Assembly: GCA_009602735.1 (NCBI GenBank) | Contig: WELA01010137.1 | Coordinates: 132,210-196,209, forward strand | Direction of reading: 5' to 3' | DNA from: Mesotaenium endlicherianum | Taxonomy: Eukaryota; Streptophyta; Zygnematophyceae; Zygnematales; Mesotaeniaceae | DNA: 64,000 bases | Shown: in pieces, positions 32,619 to 44,800 of the stretch | Layout: each line of letters starts with the position of its first letter | Numbering within the stretch: the first letter of the stretch is position 1 | Notes under the pieces: generated by a model | What the model saw: the letters and a program-made list of their open reading frames with translations, nothing else | Told to the model about the DNA's origin: nothing | Databases searched by the model: none | Translations under genes and position numbers: made by a program

Positions 32619-35600
32619 GCCAGGAGCCTACCACCCCAAGACCCACTTCACGAGAAGGCAACACGCCAAGTGAGGTGGAGACCCCCGTTGAAGACGACGT
32701 TCCAGCCCCAATGAGTTTGAGAGGTTACCTTGGAGGAGAGAAGGTCCACATCTTGGTGGATAGCGGAGCTCAAGGCAACTTCATTGCTGCAGATTTTGCC
32801 ACCAAGCACGGTATTACTATGCGAACTCTTGACCACGACGAGGAGATTATGATGCCCGATGGATTCTCCTATACTACCCCTTCCAAGAAGACGTACCCCT
32901 TGGCACTCTCTATCAAGTCCTTCAAGGATAGAGTAGTGTTCTCCCCCATGCAATTGGGCAAGTACGACGTCATCCTAGGGACGCCTTGGTTGACCAAGCA
33001 CAACCCCCAAGTTGATTGGAGGACCGGTACTATCAAGATCAAGAATGACATCACTTCAAGAATCTGTATTTTGCGCGCAATCCAGAATATCCAGACCCAA
33101 GACATCCAGAAGCCGGCACACGAGATACTATTGTCCGCCCTCCAACTCAAGAGACTTGTGAGGAAGGGACACGAGCTTCTTTTGGCCTTGATCACGCCAA
33201 AAGACATCAAGAAAGACATCGAGAGTCAAGAAGGCAGCCCCGTTCCCAAGGAGATACAAGAAGTCTTAGAGGACTACAAAGAAGTGTTCTCCCCGGAATT
33301 GCCCAAGGGCCTACCCCCCAAAAGATTCGTAGACCACAAGATAGAGTTGGAGCCCGGAAGCAAGCCCATCTCTCGGCCTACGTTCAAAATGTCATACACG
33401 GAGCTAGACGAAGTCAAGAAGCAAATCAAGGAGCTACTGGAGCATGGCTTCATTCGACCTAGCAAGTCGCCATTTGGAGCCCCGGTGCTATTTGTCAAGA
33501 AGAAAGATGGTACCTTGAGGATGTGTGTGGACTATCGCGCCCTCAACAAGATCACCATCAAGAATCGATACCCGCTGCCGCGCATGGATGAGCTCATGGA
33601 CCGGCTGGTTGGAGCCAAGTACTTCACGAAGATTGACTTACGGAGCGGCTACCACCAGATTCGCATCGCAGAACCGGACATAGAGAAGACGGCATTCAGG
33701 ACAAGATATGGACATTTTGAGTTCATGGTCCTGCCATTTGGACTCACCAACGCGCCAGCAACTTTCATGACTATGATGAACACCATATTTCAGCCCATGT
33801 TGGACAGATTTGTGGTGGTATTCATCGATGACATCCTTATCTACAGCAATAGCCTTGAAGAGCATGCGAGACACTTGAAAGAAGTCCTTGAAGTATTGAA
33901 GCACAACAAGCTATTTGCAAAGGAGTCAAAGTGCGAGTTTGCCAAACAAGAAGTGGAGTTCCTAGGTCTCCACGTGACTGCTGATGGCATCAAGATGGAC
34001 CCCAAGAAGACCACGGTGGTGGAGGAATGGCCAACCCCCACGACCAAGAAAGAACTCCAGTCATTCTTGGGATTTGCCAATTAATACAGGAGATTCATCC
34101 AAAGCTTCTCGCATATAGCAGCCCCCCTGACAGATCTACTCAAGAAGAAAATGCTTTATACATGGACCAAGAAAGAGGAAGAGGCATTTCAAGAGTTAAA
34201 GCGAAGATTGACCTAATCCCCAGTGCTCACACTCCCAAGTCCAAACCCAGATTGGCCCTTCCACGTCATCACCGATGCATCTTCCTATGCATTAGGAGCA
34301 ATCCTGCTTCAAGACCACGGCAAGGGACTGCAGCCCATCGCCTACGAGTGAAGAAAGCTGAATCCGGCCGAGCAAAACTATACAACCACGGAGCGAGAGG
34401 CATTGGCGATTGTACATGCCTTGAAGGTTTGGCGCTGCTACGTTGAAGGACGCAAGGTACTGGTCACCACGGACCACGAGGCGTTAAAGCACCTCCAGAC
34501 GCAGCCGTATCTCTCAAGGAGACAAGCAAGATGGAGCGGATACTTGCAACAATACAACATCACGATTCAGTACCAGCCCGGCAAGACAAACCCGGCTGAC
34601 CCCCTCTCAAGACTGCAACGCCGTGGTGACATCCCCGAAGACAGATCTGGAAGCTTGATTTTCAGCGGCCTATGAAAGAGACCCTTACTACAAGAACGGA
34701 GAAGCAGCCTTGGACCCATACAAGAAGCAAGAAGGCAATTATTGGGTGAGGCAAGACTCGGGCCAGAAATGTGTTCCTAATGACTTAGACCTCCGGCTCT
34801 TGCTTCTACGAGAAGCACACGACAACCCTCTTGGAGGACACTTTGGAATCCTAANAACAAATATATAATAACTCAAATCACTACAACAACAATGCGAGCA
34901 AGAATGAGGCAACTTCAGGCAGGACTCGTGCCTTTCGCAGGCACCACACATTATCCTCTCTCGAGAATGCCAGTGCATAGTCACAGCGCCTAGCTTGCAT
35001 GCCGTCCTTACCTAGCAGCCCTCAAACAGCTTTAGAAATTGTCACTCAGCATGCATGCACGCCTTGTGACTGTCGCGCGTGTCTGCTTAGCCTTTCAGCG
35101 GGCAATCACGCCTATGTGGCTGGCGGTTGGCAGCATTTGAGATGAACGCTCAAGCCGTGGCTAGTCACTCGAGAGTCTTGGCCGAGGTGGCACACAACGC
35201 CTCGCAACATCCCTGCTGTACTTGGCTTAGATAGCCGATTAATCAGTACCTTACTTGGCACTTGTTGGGCTGGATCATTGCTGGTTCCAGGCCCCTAGCC
35301 TTTCAACTGACTACTCCGTCCAAATCCCCATCCNACAGCAGCGAAGACAGCTCTACAACAGGCGCAAGATGCTCAAGCAAGAATGGCAAACAGGTTCAGA
35401 AGAGAAATTACGTACAGAGTGGGTGACAACGTGTTACTATTATCCAAGAATATTTCCCTGAACAACAGGCCTGCCGCCAGCAAGTTCTCTCCCAAGTATT
35501 TGGGACCCTTCAAGATTATCCAGCAAGTCAACCCCGTTGCTTTCAAGCTAGAACTTCCCCAGACTATGCACATCGACCCCGTATTCCACGCTTCCCTCTT

Positions 35601-35973
35601 CAAGCCATATGTGCAACCCGACAACAAGTTCCCAGGACGTGTGACAACCCCACCAGCCCCAACAATAGTGGATGATCATTTGGAGTACGAAGTGGAAGAC
35701 ATAGTGGCTATGAGAAATTTCAGGAGACAGCAGCAATACTTGATCAAGTGGAAAGGATATCCAGATTCGGAGAATAGTTGGGTGGCGGCGCACTACCTTG
35801 ACAAAGTTCACAGAAAGTTGAAGCGCTTCCATGCCGCCAACGCCCATCTTGGGCCAGCCCCAAGTCTCTCTACTAAAAGCCCGAAGACTTCAGGGAGGCA
35901 GCCTGCCACCATCAAGAAGCAGCAGAAGACCCCTTGGAGGCAGCCTGCAAGAACAAGAAAGAGGAAAAATTGA
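32604..35973 (+). pseudogene. pol: Family A pol, disrupted copy
   Basis: The pol frame is open from 32540 to TAA at 34082, so protease and reverse transcriptase (FIDD present) are complete. Further in-frame stops follow at about 34214 (TAA) and 34349 (TGA). A deletion near 34617 shifts the frame after the RNase H region, where copy 1 reads [11 protein letters not shown]. Sequence then resumes until the N at 34855. Bases 34856-35333 are foreign. After the N at 35334 the frame resumes in the integrase C-terminal part and chromodomain (35383-35973). The integrase catalytic core is absent. Because of the Ns, part of the loss may be an assembly fault. Confidence 0.88.
34856..35333 (+). repeat. 478-base copy of 29504-29981, probable assembly artefact
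   Basis: Bounded by single Ns at 34855 and 35334. It has the same length and, as far as I compared, the same bases as 29504-29981: the last 30 bases of the 5' LTR of copy 1 plus unique flank. Its presence inside copy 2 is best explained by a wrong gap join between the inverted copies. Confidence 0.8.
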
Positions 35974-36730
35974 CATTAGACACTCTTCTCTTCTCGCAGT
36001 TTCTGGACAGAAAACTAAAACTGCTACTGGTGATAGGTGTCTGCATAATAAATTCTGAAAATTTACGTGGCTGTAGTCCATGAGTAGCCGATCATTTAGA
36101 GTCCAAGTTTGCTCAAGTTGGAGCACTGGTAAGAGAGATATGATGCTCTAAGTAGAAGGGGGTCAGGCTGCTGGCATTGTTAGGGCAGAATATGCCTTCT
36201 GACATTGTGCCCTCCCCTGAACTTGGAATGCTCTGAAACTCAAGACTCTGGTAGAACATCTTACAGCGCTCATTTTGAGACTTACTTTGCAGAATTTGAA
36301 GAAGCATAGAAGGACTTATGATGTTTAGAAGTTCCTGCATACTTTTGGAGGAGTGCCTACTCTCTCAGCTCTCAACGACACTCCAGAATTAGAATGCTCT
36401 CAAATTTGGTGACCCGGTAGAGTTCTCCGATGCACTCCGTCTGTAACTCAAATATTTAGATTTGGAGCAGTTCTGTAGACGTTATGAATTTTTGAATTTG
36501 TGGCAGATTCTGCGCCAACTTGTACAATTGTCTTTATCATTGAGGAGTAGGCTAGCCAATAAGGTCACACCACCTACGACCTTGCCTAGTCTACCTTACA
36601 TGTATAGCACCTGACTTGGCGCCTTTTACTAGTCCTCTTCACATATGTGGCATCTGACTTGAAACTGTTGACTAGTTTGCTCCACATGTGTAAGACCTGA
36701 CTTGACGCGCCGAGACGTCGCTTTTTCTAT

Positions 36731-36741
36731 CGGGGGGGTGA
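36731..36741 (+). other. Polypurine tract of family A copy 2
   Basis: CGGGGGGGTGA immediately before the 3' LTR, identical to the tract of copy 1. Confidence 0.8.
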
Positions 36742-37240
36742 TGTAGTGATTTGAGTTATTATATATTAGTTTGCATATATTTTAATGTTTTCAAATATAT
36801 TTGGAGTAGTATTGTGTGGAGTCAAGTGTGAATAGGTACTCTAGTAACTTGGTTCATGTCCTTTGAACCTTCCAAGGCATTTTCGAAGTTAGAGGAAAGA
36901 CCTAGAAGAACTCCATGTGGCAAAAGTCAAATGTGCCATTTTTAGGTCAAAAGGACATGTGTACATTATTCTAGAAAGAGGTGGCAAGTTTTGGGATGTG
37001 TTGGGTGCCAACACATCAACATACACTTTCCTAGAAATTACTTATGTAGCAAGTATATAAACAAGAGCTAGAACATAGAAAGACATTCCAGAATCACTCT
37101 TGTACTTGTCAAAATCCAGAAATATATTAACTTTCAAGAAGCCTTCTCTCTTTCAAGAAGCTACCACTTGTGTTCAAAGATCCTTGTCTTGAATAAAGTA
37201 TTCTATTTTACTAAGTACTTTATCTATCTGTTTCACTACA
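36742..37240 (+). repeat. 3' LTR of family A copy 2
   Basis: 499 bases. Compared with the 5' LTR it lacks a few bases near 37195 and has scattered substitutions. It is followed by the CCGGC target duplication. Confidence 0.92.
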
Positions 37241-37245
37241 CCGGC

Positions 37246-38670
37246 GCGCGTGTGTTGAAAACCGTCAAAACTTTCACCAAGTAGGTCAAGTGTGAAAGAA
37301 CTTCGTCAATGTCTTGGAAATGTTAATCAGTCTTTGCAACGTTGACTACGTAAGAAGCTAGATAAGACACATTCTTCAAATTTTGGGGGAGACTCCACTT
37401 ACACTTTAGGGCATGGGGTGCTAACTGTCTCAAAGATTCCTGTATGATTGAAAATAAATCGCAAAGTCAGCAAGTAAGGCCGCTGCCTTCTTCGTCTCAT
37501 TGATTTTTTTCGCAAGGTTGAAAAAGCGCCGCAGGCAATCCAAATGGATGACTTTTTTTGCTAGGAATTTAAAGAAGACGCTTCATATTTCCGCAGGAAA
37601 GACAAAAACTTGAAAATTTGCCGCAAAAGCATGTGAATTCTTATTAAATTCGCCAAGATGCCCAACATATTGATTTTTGTCGCCAACTGCAAATCCTTTG
37701 AATTTTTCTGCAAATAATACCTTCCAGACAAAGGAATTAGCACCCCATGCTTCAGGGAGAAATAACAAAATTCAACTTCAATGATTTTTTCAGCATACAA
37801 AAACTTTCAATGTCCGCTTAATTCATTGTAAATAATCAAAACCATGTTATATATTTACATTCTAATATTACGCAGAAGCTCGGGAGAAGATATGCAAGAT
37901 TGTAATAAAATTACGTAAGAAATCGAAGGCTTCCCAAATCTTACGCAAAATTCCCCTCCATATTTTGGATGCCTTGTTAATAGAATATAATAATATCCTG
38001 AGGTAATTTCTTTATCTTTAGGCTTTGCATGAAGAACATGCATTTCAAAGCTTGGTTGCTTTGTTTATAATTACAATATATACATACTCATTGCTTAGCA
38101 ACTTAATGTCAATTTCATGTCTTCACTTTGCAGGAATATATTGATCAATGTTTTAGACTTCCAAGGTCTACATTACCTAAAGACGTATTCAAATAAAGGA
38201 TTCAAGTTGATCACAACATAGCCCGATGGGCATGCTTGAGAGCATGCAAGAGTAAAAAAAGTGAGAAGGCACCAAGAAAATTGGTCAACATATGCCGTAC
38301 AATGATGAGAAGGAGATACTCAACATCAATACTTAAAACTTTTCTAGAAAAAAATATAAGTCATAAGAGGCCGTCAGTATTCAAATTGAAATTGAGAAGA
38401 CAATTGAGTGATTGATTGAGATGTACTTATTGTATTCTATTGTAATTCAAGCTAAACATGTGCAATTTTATAAAGATTGTCTGAGGATGATCTATTGTGC
38501 ACGTTGAGTGCTCAGAATCATTATATTTTAAGAGCAAGTGACAAAGTGGCTCAAATTGATCAATGAATAATGTGCTGGAAGTAATTCCATGTCAATTTGA
38601 GACAATTTTAATGAAGACGGTTCCAATTTCTAGATGGACTAGCGTTTCCCAAAAAGACTATGGATTTTGA
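37246..38670. other. A/T-rich intergenic region, nothing recognised
   Basis: 1.4 kb with no recognisable gene. Minus-strand open frames at 37800-37561 and 38043-37855 have no features I can name. Short CGCAA-type motifs recur between 37450 and 37720 but do not form a clean repeat. Confidence 0.4.
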
Positions 38671-39574
38671 AATGAATCGACTTACCAAACACGCGACTTT
38701 CGTTGTGCCCTTCCACAATGTTATCATTGTCCTCACCCTCCATCTCCCAAGAGTTGCTAGCTTGAGACCTAGTCCTTACCGTACAAGACTACTGTGATAA
38801 CTGCTCCGATACCACTGGAATGAATCGACTTACCAATAAGCTATTAACAATTAATAAAAGATCTTCATATCAGCAAGTAATCTTTTATGGTATTTTTTGT
38901 TAACTGATTTGATAGCAAAAGACAATACACTAGCAATGAACAATACTCACAAGTCAAATGCAAGTAAATGAGCATCAATCATGCAATCAGTAAACTCATA
39001 CATAAGCAAGGTTAGAAGACAATTTGTATCATTGGCTCCTCGCCTTGGATTCAGATGTCTCCCAGTAAGCGGTCTAAAAGAGTTGGCCACATTTCGAATG
39101 TTGAATTCGAGAGCAACACCTAGCATATGTACATGGAATGAGTATACTGTTTAACGGCAAGTGCGATGGTACCGCCTAGCCGAGAGTTAACCTCGTCCGT
39201 AGGACCTCTGCCAACCAAATCCACAGCCATCTTCCATCATCCCAAATTCCCATTCATCCTAAGGATGTCATCTAGCCATTCATCCAGCATATCACACATA
39301 ATTCTAAAAGTTAATTAAATAAGTTCAGCTTGCTGAACTCTAGTTAATAATCAGTCTGCTGGACTTCATACTTAATATCAGTTTAATTACTCAGCCGGAA
39401 GCAGCAGGCTGAAGTCAGCTTAAGTCAGCTTGCTGACACATTCTTTGACAGCCAGTTGACTTCCGTACTCGGTAGCTGCGAACTGCCTCGATATGCATCT
39501 AAGTGTGGTATGCTTAATGAATGGCCAGATGACATCCTTAGGATGGATGGCGATTCGGGATTATGGGAGATGGC
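38671..39574. repeat. Inverted and truncated relics of family B LTR and leader
   Basis: On the minus strand 39298-38816 is a diverged family B LTR (end TGGAATGAATCGAC at 38816). It is followed by a primer-site match (CCGATACCA) and a diverged gag start down to about 38691. Then comes a second copy of the LTR terminus (38690-38671). From about 39299 to 39574 a plus-strand LTR fragment begins, and it ends exactly where the intact family B LTR starts (39575). This is a palindrome-like junction of old LTR pieces. Confidence 0.7.
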
Positions 39575-40293
39575 TGTAATGAATCAATATATTAGTAGAT
39601 ATACTATTCATTTAAATCTAATAGTTAATTAAGTTCAGCCTGCTGAACTTTAGTTAATAATCAATCTGCTGGACTTTACATAATTATCAGTTTAATGACT
39701 CGGCCGAAAGCAGCAGGCTGAAGTCAACTTAAGTCAGCTTGCTGACACATTCTTTGACAGCCAGCTGACTTCCGTGCTCGGTAGCAGCGAACTGCCTTGA
39801 TATGCATCTAAGTACGACATGCTAGATGAATGGCCAGATGACATCCCTATGATGGATGGCCATTCGGGATGATGGGAGATGGCGGTGGATTTGGTTAACC
39901 GAGGTCCTACCAACGTGGTTAACTCCCGGGTAGGCGGTGCCATCGCACTGACCGTTGAACAGTAAACTCATTCCATGTACATATGCTAGGCATTGCTCTC
40001 GAGTTCGGCATTCGGAAACGAGGCCAACTCTCTTGTACAGCTTACTGAGAGAACTCTGAATCCAAGGCGAGAAGCCATTGATACGCACTGTCTTCTAACC
40101 TTGCTTATGTATGAGTTTACTGATTTGCATCATTGATGCTAGTTTACTCGCATTTGACTTACGAGTATTATTCCCTGCTAGTGTATTGTCCTTTGCCGTT
40201 TAACTAGTTAACGGAAATACCATAAAGATTACTTGCTGATATAAAGATCTTTATTAATTGTTAATCGCCTATTTGGTAAGTCGATTCATTTCA
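39575..40293 (+). repeat. Family B LTR 1
   Basis: 719 bases, TGTAATGAATC to GATTCATTTCA, so the ends are inverted over about 11 bases. The 5' third contains several CAGC/GCTG palindromic motifs. GGTTAAC occurs twice around 39894-39922. A TATAAA lies at 40240-40245, near the 3' end. Confidence 0.92.
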
Positions 40294-40294
40294 G

Positions 40295-40306
40295 TGGTAT
40301 CGGAGC
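40295..40306 (+). other. Primer binding site, family B unit 1
   Basis: TGGTATCGGAGC one base after the LTR, complementary to initiator tRNA-Met with one mismatch. It is also present at 48371-48382; unit 3 has a mutated version at 56440 (TGGTATCGAAGC). Confidence 0.85.
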
Positions 40307-40327
40307 AGTTATCACAGTCTTCTTTGT

Positions 40328-41806
40328 ATGGTAAGGACAAGGTCTCAAACTAGCAACTCCCGAGACATGGAGAACCAGGATAACGAGAATGTCGAAAACC
40401 AGGCGGAAAGCCATGTAGCGGGAAACCGTACCTATTCGGAAGCAGTAGCGGATACTGCAGCTAGGGAGGCTGCAGATGAGGCAGCTGCTATTGCCTCAGT
40501 CGCAGCTCAGCAAGCTGAGGAGGAGATAGCCAGACTAGAAGCTGAACAAGTAGCAAAGGCCGCTGAAGATATACAAAGGAGGGAAGGACAGCCAGCTGAC
40601 GAGCGCACTGTTGAAGAACTTATGGCATCAAGGGCCAATGTTCTGAACCCACCTCCTGCCGTACAACTCAATGTACCCCTAGGTCAAATACGTGACCGGC
40701 TGAATGCGGCAGGAATTGCTGCTGCAGGAGCAAGAGGGATTGTTGAGGACACTACTCAGCGAGTAGATGCCAATGCTGCTGCTGCATTTGCTAATCTACC
40801 ACCCCAAAATGTAGACTTGGGAGCATTGTTCGTTCAGATGCAGTCGCAAATGGCGACCATGTATCAGTCCCAGCAGGAGGACAAAAGAATCATAATGTCC
40901 CTACTCCGGGACAGAGACCAACTGGGGTCTCACACCACTAGTGGTGGTGGCCGAGGGCCTAGTAAGCCCAAGCCGAAACCTCCCCAGGACTATGATCCTG
41001 AGGGAAACAGAAAATATTACCTGATCAAGTTTCTCGCGGATGTTGAGCAGTGGCTGGAGAACTACCCAGAACTGCAAGATTACGAGAAGGTCAGGCACAC
41101 CGGTGCGCTACTGAAAGGCAGTGCCGCAGACTGGTGGCTTTACTGGAAGGAAGAGCGTAAGGCTCGGCAACTCGGTGACCCTACGTGGGTAGAGTTTGTC
41201 GAGAAGTTGCATGAGAAGTTTGATGTCATCAACCAGCAGGAGAAAGCTATCTATGCGATGATCTCCCTGACACTGAAGCAGACCACTTCAGTTGCTGAGT
41301 TTGCTCAAAAGTTCCAAGAGAACATGATGAAGCAGCCTGATTTGCCAGAACGGTATAGGATAGCATACTTCAGGTATGGCTTGAAATCCGAGGTCTCTGG
41401 TCATTTTGCTGAGAAAAAGTATGAGAAACTGGCTGACTTGATCCAGGATGCTGACGCCTGGGATCAGCAGCAGTTCAATCACAAGCGCCAGAGTAACGCT
41501 TTGGTGTCTAAGATTGTCAAAAAGCCCCACGGTTCCTACAATGCAGTTGAAGGAGACCAGGCTGAGGATAATCAGGGTGATGAATATGAGTATGAGTACA
41601 ATGCTATTCAGTCTAGAGGTAGAGGTGGTCCCTCTCGAGGTGGCTATGGAAGGGGTGGTGGTAGGACTAAGCCGAGACCAGCCTCAGCAAAATCTACTTG
41701 CTACCATTGTCAGCAGAAAGGCCACTACAGAGAACAGTGTCCGGTCAAGCACCTGCCTAAGGTCGAGAGAAAAGACCAGCCTTTAAAAGACAGCAACAGT
41801 CAGTAA
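40328..41806 (+). CDS. gag: Family B gag with CCHC zinc knuckle
   Basis: 492 residues. The N-terminal 120 residues are Ala/Glu/Arg-rich and probably helical (coiled coil). A capsid-type Retrotrans_gag region follows at about residues 215-350 ([15 protein letters not shown], then [14 protein letters not shown], then [15 protein letters not shown]). Then comes a Gly/Arg-rich segment ([18 protein letters not shown]) and the knuckle [14 protein letters not shown] at about 458-471. The start ATG at 40328 is part of ATGGTAAGG, a perfect splice-donor-like sequence. A slippery heptamer near the 3' end connects to pol. Confidence 0.92.
   Translation: MVRTRSQTSNSRDMENQDNENVENQAESHVAGNRTYSEAVADTAAREAADEAAAIASVAAQQAEEEIARLEAEQVAKAAEDIQRREGQPADERTVEELMASRANVLNPPPAVQLNVPLGQIRDRLNAAGIAAAGARGIVEDTTQRVDANAAAAFANLPPQNVDLGALFVQMQSQMATMYQSQQEDKRIIMSLLRDRDQLGSHTTSGGGRGPSKPKPKPPQDYDPEGNRKYYLIKFLADVEQWLENYPELQDYEKVRHTGALLKGSAADWWLYWKEERKARQLGDPTWVEFVEKLHEKFDVINQQEKAIYAMISLTLKQTTSVAEFAQKFQENMMKQPDLPERYRIAYFRYGLKSEVSGHFAEKKYEKLADLIQDADAWDQQQFNHKRQSNALVSKIVKKPHGSYNAVEGDQAEDNQGDEYEYEYNAIQSRGRGGPSRGGYGRGGGRTKPRPASAKSTCYHCQQKGHYREQCPVKHLPKVERKDQPLKDSNSQ
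41782..41788 (+). promoter_or_regulatory. -1 ribosomal frameshift heptamer T TTA AAA (family B gag-pol)
   Basis: Gag codons CCT TTA AAA GAC give X XXY YYZ phasing, six codons before the gag stop. The -1 frame from here is open through the ATG at 41875 into pol ([14 protein letters not shown] first). The second unit has it at 49858-49864. Confidence 0.7.
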
Positions 41807-44800
41807 TCCAGTCTACTGACTGTGAGGATGCTAGAGATAGTGAGTCGTCACTAGCTGCCCTCGTAGCAGGTATTATGGGTCCTGCTGAACTGGATTCACT
41901 ATGCATGCCTGACAACCAGATAAAGGAGACCATCAGCAATATAGACGTCCAGAGAGTGCACACTCTGGATGCTCTTGTTCCACCTGATGTCCAACATTTC
42001 TTTGCTACGTCAGGAGAACAATGCGAAAGTCAGGAAAAGACAGTCCCCCCTATCCTACTGCATTGCATGATTGCAGGTAGGAAGGTGAGGGCATTTGTTG
42101 ACGGAGGGGCGTCACATACTTTTATCCACAAGGACTTAGTTAAGCGGCTAAGGCTGCCTACTGTCACCCAAGGGAATAGAAAAATATTCCTTGGAGATGC
42201 CTCAAGTATCCCGGGAGGAGTTATAACCAAGCCTATTGAGGTCCAGTTAGGTTCTGGCATTGCAGTTCTAACTGAAACGCTTACATTTGAGGTACTCAAC
42301 ACTGGCTTTTATGATCTCGTGCTAGGCAGGTCCTGGCTTAATAGACATCAAGCTGAAGTGTGTTGGAGCAGAGGTACAGTTAAAGTGAGAGGAGCCAGTG
42401 ATGGGCAGACTGACTTGGCACCCACCAGTGCTCTTCCTCTTGTCCTGTGTGGATGGCAAATGAAGGAAAAGAAGAGGCTTCCAGAAGGATGCAAGTTGCT
42501 GAATGCAATGGAGTTCGTCAAAAGCTGGAACCAGAAGGAAGACAGAATGTTCTGTCTGCTGCTAAGAGAGGTACCTCCTCAACCTGAAGAAGTGGTTGAG
42601 AAAAAGGTACACCCTCCGGAACACCCTACTGCTGCAAACATTGTTGCTCAGTACACGGATGTGTTTAATATGCCTCCAGGACTACCCCCTAAGCGGGAAG
42701 TAGATCATAGGATTGATTTATTACCTGGTAGCCAGCCACCCTGGCAACGCACGTATGGCTTGTCTTATTTGGAGAGTGAGGAGTTGAAAACACAGATTGC
42801 AGAGCTGGAGGAAAATGGTTACATTTCTCCCAGTAAATCACCGTACGGCGCACCTATCCTATTTGTTAAGAAAAAGGATGGCAGTATGCGGATGTGTGTG
42901 GATTACAGAGCCCTGAACAGAATTACAGTAAAGAACAAGTATGCTTTACCCAGAATCGAGGACTTGCTTGATACCCTGTCTGGCGCTAAGGTGTTCAGTA
43001 AGATAGATCTCAAGAGTGGTTATCATCAAATCAGAATTGCTGAGGGGGATGAACACAAGACTGCTTTCCGCACACGTTATGGACACTATGAGTTCAACGT
43101 GATGCCATTTGGACTGACTAATGCTCCTGCTACCTTTATGGGTGCTATGAATGACATTTTCAGACCTTATTTGGATAAGTTTGTGCAAGTTTTCCTGGAT
43201 GATATTTTAATTTTCTCTAAAGATGAAGCTCAGCACACTGAACACTTAAAGAAAGTGCTGGACACTCTGCGGAAAAATCACTTGTATGCTAAAATGAGCA
43301 AGTGTGATTTCTTTAAGGAAAGTATTGAATTCTTAGGCCACGTTGTCAGTAAAGAGGGCATCAGTGTGGATCCTAAGAAAGTCCAGACCATAAGGGACTG
43401 GCCAGTACCACAGTCTGTCTCTGAAGTTAGATCCTTCCTCGGGTTGGCTAACTACTATAGGAGATTTATTGAGAATTATTCCACAAAGGCCAGTAAACTG
43501 ACTGACCTTACTAAGAAAGACATCGGGTATGTGTGGGGGGAAGAGCAGCAGGCTGCCTTCCAGACCCTTAAAGATGCCCTTTGTTCTGCCCCAGTGCTAG
43601 CCGTGTATGACCCCAGCAAACCGGTGCAGGTGGTTACTGATGCCTCTGATTTTGCCATGGGTGCTATTTTGTTGCAGCCTGCTGACAAAACCACAAAGGA
43701 TGGTAAGGTACGGCAGGAGTGGCATCCTGTGTTGTATGAGTCTATGAAATTTAATCCAGCGGAGATTAATTACTCAGTGCATGATAAAGAGCTGCTAGCT
43801 ATCATTCATGTACTCAAACAGTGGAGAGCATACTTACATGGTAAAGCTTTTAAGGTGATTACAGATCATCTAGCTCTGACCCACTTTCAGAAGAAGTCCA
43901 AGCTGTCGAGGAGGGAGAACCGCTGGAGCCAGATGCTGGAGCAGTTCCAAGTCCAGATCGACTACAAACCAGGGAAGTTGAATCCTGCTGATGCACTCTC
44001 TAGAAGACCTGACTTGCAAGAAAGGAACTTTAGTCAGCATGCTGTAGATAAAGTCCTGTGTGCACTCACTTCACTAAAGGTGAAAAAGTCCTTCCTTGAA
44101 CAACTTAGGAAAGCCTACCTTTCTGACCCAACATTTGAGCCCAGCCCCACTACTGGTATGTGTCGTGCTACCGCACTCGGGTATAAGCTCAAGGGAGGGG
44201 TCTGGGTGACTGAAACCACTTCAGGCAGGCTGAAGCTGGTCATTCCTAATAATTTGGAAATAAGGTCTCTCTTACTGAGTCAAGCTCATGACAGTCTCCT
44301 GGGTGGACATTTGGGGCAGGCCAAAACTGTTGGCAAACTGGCAAAACATTATCATTGGGAGGGGTTACCCCGGGAGGTCTTGAAATATGTCAAGTCCTGT
44401 GACCAGTGTCAGAGAAATAAGTCTCGGCACACACCACCCGGAGGTCTCTTGCAACCGCTACCCATCCCAGCGGGACGCTGGGAAACTATATCCATGGACT
44501 GGGTGGTCTCACTACCAAGAACTGCCAACGGGCATGATTCAATACTGGTAGTCGTGGATAAACTGACAAAAATGGTCATTTTTATCCCCACAACTGTCAA
44601 AGTGACTGCACTCGAAACAGCGAGACAGTTTTACAACCATGTAGTATGCCAACATGGGCTCCCTTCTAATATCATCTCAGACAGAGACTCAAAATTCACC
44701 TCTAAGTTCTGGAGAGCTTTAATGGGGTTAATGGGAGTCAAACAGCTGCTCAGCACAGCAAACCACCCTCAGACTGATGGGCAGACTGAAAGAACTAACC

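Larger units (their letters stand above)
30799..37240 (+). mobile_element. Family A Ty3/gypsy chromovirus, second copy, plus strand, damaged pol
   Basis: The LTRs are 30799-31300 and 36742-37240 (the latter with a small deletion), with the CCGGC target duplication at 30794-30798 and 37241-37245. It is nearly identical to copy 1 but in the opposite orientation. Gag is intact. Pol has three premature stops, a frameshift and an assembly join (N at 34855 and 35334) enclosing 478 bases that do not belong to the element. Most of the integrase core is missing at that join. Confidence 0.92.

Noticed and set aside
39822-40088. 88-codon antisense open frame in family B LTRs (also 47896-48162)
   Set aside because: It is kept only because the LTR copies are similar. 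In LTR 3 its N-terminal part differs, and no start or promoter context supports it.
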